This document shows positions 1 through 11,872 of a stretch of DNA of 64,000 bases, one piece after another. Within the stretch, counting starts at the first letter, position 1. Every line of letters begins with the position of its first letter. The stretch comes from Punica granatum (taxonomy: Eukaryota; Streptophyta; Magnoliopsida; Myrtales; Lythraceae). The position numbers were made by a program, and so were the translations under genes. The stretch spans positions 620,001 through 684,000 of the forward strand of contig NC_045130.1 in assembly GCF_007655135.1 (NCBI RefSeq), in the 5' to 3' direction. The notes under the pieces were generated by a model. The model had not been told where the DNA came from. It made no database searches and worked only from the letters and a program-made list of their open reading frames with translations.

Positions 1-20
1 CAAGAGGGCTGCCCTCCTCC

Positions 21-2746
21 ATGGAGGCAGCCGAGCTCCACCACGCACCAACTACGGTGTTGGGGCCGATTGAGGGAGATACCGACTACCCTCCTGTGAG
101 GACCCTCGATGACGCGAAGGTCATCTGCTCGCTGGAATCAAAGAAGCTCTGGTCCATTGCAGGGCCCATTGCTTTCAACATCCTCTGCAATTACGGCATC
201 AATTCCTTCACGAATATATTCGCGGGGCATCTCGGGGATGTGGAGCTCTCCGCCGTGGCAATCTGCCTCAATGTCATCGCCAACTTCTCCTTTGGGTTTC
301 TGGTGCGCATAGTCGTTAGGTTCACCAAACTGTTGTTCCCGATCCGCGATCGTACCTTCTGACGAACTATATAGATATATATTATCGATGGCAATGGAAT
401 TTGTAATTTGGCACGGAGGATATGATAAAAGCAATAATGAGCACAAAACATATACAAATTATAACCGTATTGGGATTGCCACCCTTTCCGTTCCCAACGT
501 AACAAGCAAGTCATCTAATCTGTACATTTCAATTGTCGCGACTAATAATTTGTATATGCAGCTTGGGATGGGGAGCGCTCTCGAGACGCTGTGCGGGCAG
601 GCATTTGGGGCTGGGCAAATCCACATGCTCGGGGTCTACATGCAGAGGTCGTGGATAATCCTCCTTGCTGCGTGCATCCTGCTGCTCCCACTTTACGTGT
701 ATGCGACCCCTATTCTGAAGCTGTTGGGCCAGGAGGCTGATATCGCCGAGATGGCAGGCCACTTCACGGTCCAAGTCATCCCGCAGATGTTCTCCCTCGC
801 CATCAATTTCCCAACCCAAAAGTTCCTGCAGTCCCAGAGTCGGGTCGGGGTCCTGGCCTGGATCGGATTCTTCGCCCTCATCATCCACATCTTTGTGCTC
901 TATTTGTTCGTAAACGTGTTCAAGTGGGGGCTGGCAGGGGCTGCTGCGGCTTACAATATTTCAGCCTGGGCGATCGCCGTGGCTCAGGTAGTGATCATGC
1001 TCTGGCTTAGGACATAAAACTTGCTTTTAAATTTCGTTTTCTTGTAGAGCAAACTTGTCATCTCATTAATTCCCCCCCAAAAAAAAAAAACATTTACAAA
1101 AAGTTCGAATAATTAATTATGTCATCTCTTGTTATGAGAGAGTGCACATATCAAATGATTTTGAGGTCGTTAATGGTGCACGCAATAAAGTGCGATGTAT
1201 ATGTATCGTATTCAGGAGCTAACGTGTGATATGATATGGGAAATGGATTGGCAGGTAATATATGTGGTGGGGTGGTGCAAGGAAGGGTGGAAAGGATTGT
1301 CATGGCTGGCTTTTAAGGACATTTGGGGATTTGTGAAGCTTTCGGTTGCATCGGCGGTTATGTTGTGCCTGGAGATTTGGTACTTTATGACCATTATTGT
1401 CCTCACTGGTCACCTTGAAGAGCCAATCATTGCCGTTGGGTCCCTCTCAATCTGGTGGGTGGGCCCCCCCTCCCCTCTCTATACCTTCTTTGTTGCTACT
1501 ATACTAAGCCTACTATTGGAATTGAAGTTCCTCAAATCAGTGCATTCTATTAAAACTCTCTTTGTGTTTTCTTCCTCAGCATGAACATCAACGGCTGGGA
1601 AGGAATGCTGTTCATAGGAATCAATGCAGCCATAAGGTAACAAATCTTTATCCAATTTTCACGTATTAGTCCACCTCCACCAAATCAATTATATTCCAGT
1701 TAATGAATCAAGCTCCTCATACATTTCAGCGTTCGGGTTTCGAATGAGCTCGGATCCAGGCACCCAAGGGCGGCAAAGTACTCCGTGATAGTTACGGTGG
1801 TCGAGTCCCTCATCATTGGGATATTATCCGCCATGATTATCCTGGCGAGTAGGGACCACTTCGCGGTCATATTCACCGATAGCATCAGGATGCAGAAGGC
1901 AGTCGCTAAGTTAGCTTACCTTCTCGGTGTAACTATGATACTCAACAGTGTACAGCCGGTCATATCAGGTACCAAAGCAGAAGAAAAAGGATCCCCAGAA
2001 AAATGATCATCTAGACATTCAAAGTTCGAACAAAGTTAATCGCTGAGATCAAAAGAATTTCGATTTTGTATGCAGGTGTTGCTGTCGGGGGAGGTTGGCA
2101 AGCTCTGGTGGCTTACATAAACTTATTCTGTTATTACATAGTGGGGCTGCCTCTCGGGTTTTTTCTGGGTTACAAAACAAGTTTAAAAGTTCGGGTAAAG
2201 TATATATAGCTATCTCATCATTTTCTTCTAACCACTAAGAATAATTCTTAAAAAAAAAAGAAGATGAATTTATTCAAAATTTATTCGCCCTTCATATGAG
2301 ATAAGGATTTTCTTCTTCTTTTTTTGGGGGGAAATAAATTTAATTTAATTAATCAAAGGAAGTATGGCCTTTATTTGTAGGGCATTTGGATTGGAATGAT
2401 ATGTGGGACATTGCTGCAGACATTCATACTCTTGCATGTCATCTATAAAACCAACTGGAACAAAGAGGTTAGCATCATCAATCTCCTCTTTATAGTCTCT
2501 GCTCTAACTCATCAAAATCGATATTTTCTATTGCATTAATATATCGCAGCAAAGGCGTTAATAAGTAGACACGATCTGATCAACGAAACACAAAAGCATT
2601 CAAATTCGCTGATCTCAGATTGTCAATTCAATTGAACTGCCATTTTGTTTCTTGAAATGATTTTGGATATTGTGCAGGTCGAGCAAGCATCAGAGAGGAT
2701 GAGGCAATGGGGGGCCGCCCAAGAGGAATTGGTTGATATGACGTAG
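21..2746 (+). CDS. MATE/DETOXIFICATION efflux transporter, 8 exons, about 492 aa
   Basis: Multidrug and toxic compound extrusion antiporter. Plant DTX proteins export or sequester flavonoids, alkaloids, organic acids or hormones at the plasma membrane or tonoplast; the substrate here is not readable. Exons by GT-AG signals and frame: 21-302, 562-987, 1255-1454, 1580-1636, 1730-1968, 2076-2194, 2381-2467, 2678-2746. They join without frame breaks to about 492 residues, the usual family length. Visible motifs are [11 protein letters not shown] in the first membrane segment, [13 protein letters not shown] at the start of exon 2, [12 protein letters not shown] across the exon 3/4 junction and [18 protein letters not shown] in exons 4/5, all typical of plant DTX proteins. 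Hydrophobic segments recur throughout, consistent with 12 TM helices. The start is the first ATG, in good context, and opens an acidic cytosolic N-terminus (residues 1-40). It most resembles the DTX29-35 group, but the subgroup is uncertain. Confidence 0.93.
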
Positions 2747-4489
2747 CAATACTATTTCTTTTTTTTTTTAATGACTTTTTAGTTATATATTCATTTTCTT
2801 TCATTTTTTCGGATTTTCCTTGTTGCTGTCTTTGTACATGGCAAAAATTCCTGGGCAAGAAAAGAATGGCATTTGTGTGGTAGATCTAATTTTTGCTATC
2901 TTTAAAGTGTACAATAAAAAAAAAGAGTGCAATTCAAATTATGGCTGCCAAAAGAAAAAGAAAAAAAATCTCAAAACGCTCTCGGTATTTAGACAATTAC
3001 CTCAAAACACTCTCCCCTTCTCTCTCTAGCCCAGTGGCTGAGTTGGGACCACTGGGCTCAAGGCTTGTGAGTCGACCCAGGTCTCAAAGAGCCTTGATCT
3101 CAAGGCTCGTAGGTGCAAGCCTTTACCTACCATGATAAGGATCGCCCTAAGTTCTAGGCAAGCCCCTCGCATTGGACTTGCAAGTGGTATGGCTGACACA
3201 TTGAAGATTGGGCTCTGGAGTCGGAGATGGAGAGGAGGACGTATTAGAGATATTATTTCAATATTTTAGAAATTAACGTATTCGATATAAGATCTTATTG
3301 ATAGGTTGTGGTACTCAATCTATTATAAATTCATGAATATCTTCTTATCTTTCTAATGTGGGATTGATTCAATTTCTTAATTTTCAACATCTATCTTCAC
3401 GTGTCAATCAGACACACGAACCTACCACTCTCAACACCCGTGCCCTCGTGTGTTAATCAGGCGACGTAGACTTAAATCACTCTTCAACAACTCTTTCATG
3501 TGTCAATCGGACACCCGCACTTTTCCATTCTTGGGCTTTTACGTGTTAGCAGGACATATAACCCTAAATACCCACCCTCAACATGGGCTTGGCGTGATGT
3601 GAGCTCATGTAGACACATTAAATATGTCCCGATACCATGTAAGATTTTCACTGATCGTATAAACGATTGAGCTCGTGCTAAACCTAAGAATTCGAACTGA
3701 CAGGTTGTAAGATTGACTCAATTTGTTAACTCTCGATAGATTGGAGATTTTTTAATATGCGTTCAGAATTATGCTGAATTATTTTAAGAACTTTTACTTT
3801 ATGATACTGGTTTATAAATAAATAGGCGAGTTTTTTTTATGTAATGGCTTGAGTTAATATAAATTATTTTCCGTGTGAGTTAATCTAAATTAATTACATT
3901 AGCAATCACCACGTTTTGCTGTCTCTATTTTTTCTTCTCATATTATATTTAACTAGACTGTAATCCCGTGCCGTACCACGATTCGAAAAAACTTTCTTCA
4001 ATTTTTGATTTATCATAGTAGTTTTTATAGTTAAAACTAATAATAAAACTACTTACAAATACAAATTATGAATTTTCTATTGATAGTAAATGATCAATAT
4101 TTTTAAAAGATTATATTAAATATTTAATATTTTATTGGTATAAAATTTAATAGATTTCCTTCCTAATTTTAATTTGAATTTTCAATAATCTAATTAGAAT
4201 ACCATGATCACAATATAATAAGCATTAAGTGGCCCACTAATTTTAAGTGGCAAACTTTATCCGTAATAGGGGTCTAATATCCAATAAAACAATCTCGTCG
4301 TCACAACCAAGTCAACCGAGCGAGAATTAGTCACATTCAACAGATAAGCTCAAACTTGAATTAATCGACAAAAGGACATTTTTTAAATCATAAATAAAAA
4401 GATACTACTTAAATTGGTGATACATTGAAATAGGTTTTTTTACCTACATGCATTGGTTTTAGATAATTTGGTGATTGTGATTAGAGAGA
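2747..4489. other. Downstream region and AT-rich intergenic DNA
   Basis: The first 250 bases are probably the MATE 3' UTR. Around 3395-3560 there are four degenerate copies of a short element resembling CGTGTCAATCAGACAC, spaced 30-60 bases apart, in sequence that looks like decayed repetitive DNA. No coding region longer than shadow ORFs is supported. Confidence 0.5.
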
Positions 4490-5397
4490 AAGTCTTATTC
4501 CTTAGTGAACTGACCGTACTTGAACATATTTTAATCGGGTTCATTTAGTGTTTAAATATTAGGTGGTGTTGCTCAGAAAAAAAATAGTTTGTATATTTAT
4601 ATTAAATAATAAATAAATAATGGAAATTTAAATAAAAAAACATAGAGAGATCCATGTGTGTGAAATAAACTTTTTAATTTGTGTGCGTTGATTTTAGTTG
4701 ATTTGATACTTGTATTGGAGAAAAAAGTTTCTTTAGTGAGTTAATCTGCTTGAACCTAAATTAAATGGGTTCGTAAACCTTTGGATATCAAGTGGTGTCC
4801 AAAACTAAAATTTATATACTTACATTAAAAAATTTAAAATAAAAAAAGTTGAAATAAAAAAAAGGAGAAAAGGGGTGGGGAAACCCACCCCACTCGCTCC
4901 TAGGGGGAGACAGACCCATAATCATTTCCCGTTAATGACAAGATTGGATAGAAAGACTTATTCCTTAGTGAATTGACCCTGCTTGAACCTTTTTTAATCG
5001 AGTTCATTTAGCGTTTGAATATCAGCGGTGTTGCTAAAAAAAAGTTTGTAATTTTGTATACTTACATTAAATAATAAATAAATTATGAAAAAAAAAACAT
5101 AGTAAGATCCCCGTGTGTGAAATAAATTTCTTAATTTGTATGCGTTGATTTTAGGTGATTTGACGTTTGTAATTGGAAAGAGAAGTTTCCTTAGCGAGTT
5201 GATCTCGCTTGAACCTAAATTAACCGGGTTCATAAGCCTTTGGATATCAAGTGGCGTCCCAAACTTAAATTTATATACTTTCATTAAAAAAAGTTTAAAA
5301 ATTGAAAATTAAAAATTAAAAAAAAAAACAAAAGAGAGAGGTTATGGGGTCCCACGGGTGGGGAAACCCACTCCACTTGCTCCCTAAGGGAGAGACT
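4490..5397. repeat. Imperfect tandem duplication, unit about 460-480 bp, two copies
   Basis: Copy 1 runs about 4490-4912 and copy 2 about 4953-5397. Both contain, in the same order, TTATTCCTTAGTGAA, a CATTTAG(T/C)GTTT motif, an AT-rich stretch, a GTGTGTGAAATAAA motif, a TTTGGATATCAAGTGG motif, and a closing GTGGGGAAACCCAC palindrome-like motif. Offsets between copies range from about 463 to 480 bases because of small indels in A-runs. No coding content is seen. Confidence 0.75.
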
Positions 5398-7713
5398 TTT
5401 TGCCGAATATAGTCTCATTTTTAAAACTATTTCCCATAATAATTTTCCTTAAAAAATATTTCCCACAATAGTCTTATAAAACTTTTTCATTTGTTTTCAA
5501 AGTCCTTGAAACTCTATTACCGAAAAAAAGTCCCTGAAACTCTTTTACTATTTTATTTGAGGTCCACTTCATAAACTTATAAAATTGAAAAAGAAAAAGA
5601 AAAACACAAATAAAAAGCAACGGGATATAAAATGGGGAGAATGGGGTGGTGTGGGGGCCTGGAGGTGGGCATGGTTCTCTTCGGTTTGCTCGTAAAAAAT
5701 GATTAAGTTTGAATGATGAATTCGAATCTTAATCACTTTTTGATTTAAAAAAAGCCAAATATATTAAATGAGTATGGTGATTCTCATCTTCACTATTCGG
5801 AGGGGCCGGGGTCAATGTTGGGGATGGACCCAATGGTGTACAAAGAAAACAAAAAAAAAATCCAATTAAGCCACGAGTCCAATCAAATCTAACAAACAAT
5901 AACCAAACCTCTCAAATTGATTCTAATTCAATGCGATTTATAACCAAAAAGAAATTCGATAATAATTTATTGTATTCAATTCGATTAATTATGGTCCACT
6001 AAACCTAACCAATTTAGTTAAATTTATTTTCTAGAAAAATACTAAAATAACTTAAATACACTAAGATAAGTAAAACAACTCAATAAATTGAAAATGAAAT
6101 AAGAAAAACATTGAACTAAAATATATATATATATATATATTACGGTTTGACTCATGACAATTGCGTTCCATGGAATCAAACCCAATTGTTTCTATCTAAT
6201 TTAATATATTTTTTAAAGAAAAATTAAGTTAACGGAATAAAAAAGGGGTTATATTTGATTCGATTTTTCTCATAAAGTGATTATAGTTTGGACTTGTAAC
6301 CTCGAACAGTATTAAAGCATTTTTTAGGTCAAAAAATTGAAACATTTTGTTTCAGCATGATTTCCGAATCGAACTGCGGCATGCCCAACCCTGTGGCCAC
6401 TCACCATCCCTCCCTTTGTAATTTTACCATGTCTTTCTTTTTTAAATATTTTTTCCATCTTTTATTTAATAAGTTTCATAAAGGGACTTAAAATAAAATA
6501 GTGAAAAATTATTAGGGACTAAAAAACAAATGAAAGAGAGTATAAGACTATTATGGGGAATAGTTTGCCAAAAAGACTTATAGGAGATGCTTTCAGAAAG
6601 AAGACTGCTTGGAGCAAAAATTCTGGGGGAGATGAACCCCGAATGATTTCTTTCATGGTGTTTCATGATTTGAGCTTAAATTTCCAATTTAGTATGACAA
6701 TGAATGGCCGGAGCCTCGATAATATATAAAAGAGGGAAGAATTTAAATCCAGGTCGAGCCTCGATGATAATCAATCAATCAATTATAATATATAAAAGCC
6801 GGAACTTGTAAACGAGAAAGCACCACATAAGCGGAATTACAAACTCGTGGCTCCACATTACATTGACTTTCAAATCCGGTTCAATAAATTTACATTATAT
6901 TTTGCTTGTGTCATATTCGATGTATTTTAAATTTGTGTCCATATCATTTGTGTGTAATAATATATAATTAAATTTCTTAAAAAATTAAAAGTTTGTCTAT
7001 AATTGAAAAGAACTAATCGATATATGTGAAATTATTCAAGTTCAATGGATCATATGCCTATAAATACAAGACAAGAAAACTTGGGTCTCCACCGATGAAG
7101 TTGCTTCATTTAACCATCGGGATAACTTTATAGAATTTATATTACATGATTATATTATTCGCGTTTATATGAGACTGAATTACGCATTGTTTGCACTCAT
7201 GCTTTCTATTATTTATTAGATCTACTTGGTAAAATATGTAGCTTTTCACATACTTTTTCTTCAGATTTATATTTATATGTATGACATTTGTGTTAATTAT
7301 CAACTTTTGATATTACAAAATTGAACAAAAAAAAGTTATCACGCAATGCGCAAGTGTCAACTGTTTTTATTTAAAAAAATAGGTCAATCAAACGGGCTGT
7401 TAGAAAAATATATAAGCAAGATGCCCGTAGAAGAAACATGTTGGGCCAAGCGCCCCCTAGTTGGTCGGAGTCCTATAAGTCGACTTCATTGTTCATATCA
7501 TTGGGATAGTCACATTGCATGATTAGACCTATGGAAGAGTGGTTCACTACTCAATTCTTGTCCGAGTCCTAATGCAATCATTGTCTTGCAATTTGTGCAT
7601 CTTCGTTTTTATATGGACCGTGTCTCAATGAGTTCGTGCCGTAAAAACCTTAATGCATACATGGCTCGACTAATTCTGAGTTGAAAGGTGCAACCCATTT
7701 AATTAAGGTTATC
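5398..7713. other. AT-rich intergenic DNA, no gene seen
   Basis: Low-complexity AT-rich sequence with an (AT)n tract at about 6120-6141. ORFs here are short and unlike any known family. No feature beyond microsatellites is supported. Confidence 0.5.
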
Positions 7714-7721
7714 TAAATTTA

Positions 7722-8403
7722 TAGGAGTGTGTATGGATACCGGGTATACCTGTAATCAGTTGGAAACTACCCGTTAAGGTAGGGTCCGAGTAACTTCAAT
7801 TAAAAATGGGGTAGAGTCCGAATAGTAATTTAAGGAACCGGTAAAAATAAATTTCGGATCCAACATCCAAGTACCCATGGAATCAACACGCGGACCTATA
7901 TTTTTTAAAAATATATATTTTATATTTACATAATGCTCTATTTGCGATATAGTAACTACAGAATCATAAGGAAAGCTTATTTACTCTACATCATTCTTTC
8001 TTCTTCTTTTTTTTTGCTAAATAGCTACATAATCCTTCAGTGGCTTATTTGCTTTGTCTATTATATAATCATAATGAGAGTTACATAATTATTTAGTTAT
8101 GTGGATGGATGGAAGGATGTGAACCAATTAATCTATATCGACATTTATCTGTTTTGCGTGATTGTAAATGAGATCTTTCTTATTTTAATTATTTATTTCA
8201 TTTATTATTTTTGAAGAGAAAAAATAAAAGAAAAAGTTACGGGTTCCAATAGGATACTCAGAACCTAATTTAGGTTTTGGACAAGTTCTGATTCCAGGTC
8301 CTAATAAGGTAAGGTCTAATTCCAGAATCTTGGAACTTGTCTCATACAGGATAAAGTTCGAGTACCATGAAAAAAATAGGGTATCCGGACCCGCACACCT
8401 CTA
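7722..8403. mobile_element. Non-autonomous hAT-type element with 8-bp target duplication
   Basis: The left end reads TAGGAGTGTGTATGGATACC and the right end is its imperfect inverse (reverse complement begins TAGAGGTGTGCGGGTCCGGA). Both ends are flanked by the identical octamer TAAATTTA (7714-7721 and 8404-8411). An 8-bp target duplication with TAG-starting inverted repeats is the hallmark of the hAT superfamily. The interior is AT-rich and encodes no transposase, so the 682-bp copy is non-autonomous. Confidence 0.82.
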
Positions 8404-8411
8404 TAAATTTA

Positions 8412-10927
8412 TACGTATACATACCTACAAGATATGACACAACTAACATAAATGAATGAACTCGTACATGATTAATACGATAATAATTTCTTTTATAAAT
8501 GGATACAATAGATTAAATAGGTTCATTAATATAATAAAGTTGTCTAAACTGGTTATGCAAGTTGAATTTGTTTAAACACGAAGATTTATCGTGTTTAAAC
8601 AGGTTTAACCCTTCTAAACATGAAATGCATTTAACCTTAATCTGAGCCAGATTAACTCCATATCCCGTTGTATCGAAAATTTTCAGCCCTAGATAATTAG
8701 ATGTAAAGATGTTGTTGTGAAGCCTTTTGAGTTCTCCTCTATACACAACTACGTAAATTCTAAACTTTTAGGGCATGTTTGATTGGCAGGAATCCGAATT
8801 CCGTCATGGATTTATTCTATACGAAATTAATATTCCTTAAATTGTTTCACAATCAGAATCAAGATTCAGAATCCAGATGGATGGCCTCAGATCCTCCACC
8901 GATGGAGAATGCTCATGTTCCACACCACCATCCCCGTAGCAATTCCCCATGAGGATTTAGATGTCAAATTACTATTATGTCCTCAACTCGTCTTCAAAAT
9001 TTCGAAGTCAGCCACTTCGTTGTCGTCACTTCTCTACCATGTGTCCGTAGTCACCACCAACCACAGTACACCTTTGATGGTGGTTAATGCCACTTCCGAC
9101 TGGTCTCAAGATCGAGGTTAAGGTTAGATCTGACCTTGATGACCGAGATCTCGGTTGAAATGGCTCGAGAACTCACAAGCCGTTCACGAGCCTCTTGGCT
9201 CATGCACCTAAACCGCCTAGGGCTCGTGAGACCTATAGTTGGGTTCACGTTGGGCTCGCGAACCAATCCCATAGGTCAAGAGTAACCGGAATGGGCAAAC
9301 CAAGGCTCGGGTGCCTAAGCTTTTATAGGGAAAAACCTTTCTCTCTCTATGATCCTAAGGGCTCCCGAGCCTAGGTTTGCCCATGACTTCTCGGCTGGGT
9401 CTGTGAGTCCAATGCAAACCTACCATAAGGGATCAAGAGCATAGGGTAGCTTGGGATCGTCGTCGAAGCCATGGGTATACTTGTATATATTGACCAACCA
9501 ACTATAAAATATTTCAATAGTTTTGTTATTTTCTCTAACCAAACCAATAAAATTTTATTCAATTTTATTCTCTCTCGATTCTTATCCATATTCAGTTCTA
9601 TGTTAGCGAACCAGATGTAACGTTAGGTTAAAGGGTTAGATAGGGATTTCTTTATATGTAACTTCAAGTGTCTCCCTAATTTCCAAAATTTATGACACTG
9701 ATCTTTTCTTGATGAGAGAAAATCTTAAATGATCATTCTTTATAATTATGTCACATAATTACATGCAAGAAAGAGTAAGTAAAACTATGGAAATTTTATG
9801 GTGCAATATTCAGTTTAGAACCTCCTAAGTGCAAGAATTCAATTCACTTTAATAGAATCTTATTGTTTGGATTTCAAAAGATATAAGAATAAGATTAAAG
9901 ATGTAAAATTTGAGTAAGATTTGGAATCGGGCTAAAATACAACCTTAATTTTATATCTGAAATTCTTTTGTAAGATTACTTAATTCTAAACTGCATTCCA
10001 AACAAATATCATTAAAAAACCATGTGACTTGAACTCTAATTAAAAAACAAGAAAACCCTATGCTCGGTGGCTGGGATGGGTTGGGCAGCTGCCACAACTA
10101 CTGAGCAGGGGTTGTCGCTCCTTAGTAGCAACAATGGGTGCCGAGCGACCCAACTGTCGTTGCTTAGGTTCCAATTTGGACTGAGAAGGCCTCTGATTGA
10201 GGCCATATTTGGCGGGGCCAATATATAACCTAAACTAGAGGCTTCGCATCCCTGATTGTCGTCCTACGTAGCGGTCATCGAATCGTCTAGCCTAGACGAC
10301 GTCAATGTAGTGGCCGACAACCCCATTGACGTCCCCTAAGGGCTTGATCGGTGTTAGAAAAACCTCCCATCAAGGCTAGATCATGATCCCACAAGATATG
10401 GCATCAATTGGATGCCTTTCGGCCTCGATCAAAACCTTAGGTGATAACAATATGGTCTTCAGCCAATTTACTGTCATAATTGGGGAGCGACAACCTCGGT
10501 CGGTTGGCTGTCTACACACCCTGGTCACTGAATTAGGGTTTCCTTCCCTTTTCTTTTTCTAATTTTTATTTTTATTTTTATTTCTTTTATCTATGATGAT
10601 GTGGTGCTAATTCAAACGTGTCACATCATCATCTAACGAAAACATCTCGCGTGTTATATTTGTGGCAAATATGAAACACATTGTGATTTTATAAAACATG
10701 TAGAAAGTACGTGTTAAATCTGGAAAAAAAATTGGAAAGTATATGATTGTATGGGCCATTTACCCCATTTACATTTTTTTCTATGAACATTTACCCTTTT
10801 TGTTTAAGAAATAAGAGGAACCCAAGTAATTTATTCTTAAGTGATTTACTTAAAATATACAAGAACATTGTTGAAGATACACATAACTTACTTGGTGTCA
10901 AAGTTATTCATAATATCAAAGAAGTGT
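8412..10927. other. Intergenic DNA with partial repeat ends, no gene
   Basis: At 8770 the sequence GGGCATGTTTGATTGG resembles the terminus of a common plant DNA-transposon family; a near-relative occurs inverted at 13940-13952. A small inverted-repeat candidate lies at about 9868-10008, with TTGTTTGGATT at the left end and a matching ATTCCAAACAAA at the right. GC-richer patches at 9080-9470 and 10040-10540 look gene-derived in composition, but no protein family is recognisable on either strand. Confidence 0.4.
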
Positions 10928-11010
10928 AGTGCAGTGGCGCACGCTATCTCCAAGTGACCAAGAAGTCCTGTGTTCAATACTCATTTGGCTGACTTAACCC
11001 CGATCACAGG

Positions 11011-11585
11011 ATTTTTTTTTATAAATGGCAATACTTCATTACTAGCAAAATGTATTTATACCAAGAAGCCATTCACCCTAGTACAACCTGTACAAACCAA
11101 GATACCCCAAAAGTCTACCAATTAACTGTGAGCACCATTAGAAAGATGAAGCATATGACAACATTAGAATGTACAATCTTAAAAGTGACTTAGGGGTGAA
11201 AAGACAACTTCATTTGCACATCTGCAAAAATCTTTCGTACTATAACAGTTGGTGATGAGATTTGACTTTGATAGATCCTATCGTTTTTTTCCCTCCATAT
11301 ACAGTATATGTAATGAGTTCACGGAAGCTTAAGACAAATAACATCGAGTTTCTTGCCACGAAGAGAAGAGATCCAAGAAAGCTTCGTATTCTAATCCACG
11401 ACAGATCTATGCAAGCCAATTCGAGCCAATATAGTTTTCCAAATTCCTTGAGTAACTGGACATTAAAAAAAAAGATGGTCTCGAGTCTCTAACTGCGTAC
11501 TGCAAAATTCACATTCAGCTGCGGCAAGCAAAATCCTCCATTTTAGCAATCGATCCTTTGTATCCAACCTATTATGCACACAATA
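11011..11585 (-). mobile_element. 5'-truncated LINE remnant with zf-RVT domain
   Basis: Read on the minus strand, 11585 to about 11385 translates to a reverse-transcriptase-associated zinc-binding (zf-RVT) segment. Legible pieces are KDRLLKWRI, then CEFC, then ETRDHLFF, the C-x2-C...H arrangement that closes plant non-LTR retrotransposon ORF2. The reading frame decays after that. The element ends at an oligo(T) on the plus strand (11012-11020), which is the poly(A) of a minus-strand retroposon. The RT core is absent, so this is a dead 5'-truncated copy. An RNase-H/RVT-like host gene fragment is the alternative. Confidence 0.72.
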
Positions 11586-11699
11586 TATTTTTAGTTAATT
11601 TTGAATCATACATTGCAGGTAAAGATTAATCCACTCACTAAAAGCTTAGTTTGTCACTCCATATCATCGTACTTTTAAAAAATTTATTTATATTTTACG

Positions 11700-11864
11700 T
11701 TATAATCATCGTAAAATGATTGTACATTACTCTTTCATAGAATTATAGTATTAAGTTCTTTCACATGTAGAGAGATTCTTCAATGAATCTATTATAATTA
11801 TCGTAAAATGATTGTACATTAATCTTTCATAGAAATTATAGTATTAAGTTCTTTCACATGTACA
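11700..11864. repeat. Tandem duplication, period 92 bp
   Basis: A block of about 73 bases containing GTAAAATGATTGTACATTA and TATTAAGTTCTTTCACATGTA occurs twice (from 11700 and from 11792), with a 92-base offset and only a few mismatches. Confidence 0.8.
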
Positions 11865-11872
11865 TAAGGGAA

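Noticed and set aside
1017..1254. Read-through of MATE exon 2 to the stop at 1017 as a shorter protein
   Set aside because: The GCTCAG|GTAGTG donor followed by exon 3 restores the conserved family sequence; the truncated reading is an intron artefact.
3395..3560. Spaced short repeats resembling a CRISPR-like array
   Set aside because: Units are degenerate, irregularly spaced and in a plant nuclear genome; decayed repeat DNA is the simpler explanation.
10036..10221. GC-rich minus-strand ORF at 10 kb
   Set aside because: Looks gene-like in composition, but no family or exon structure could be recognised; left as unassigned.
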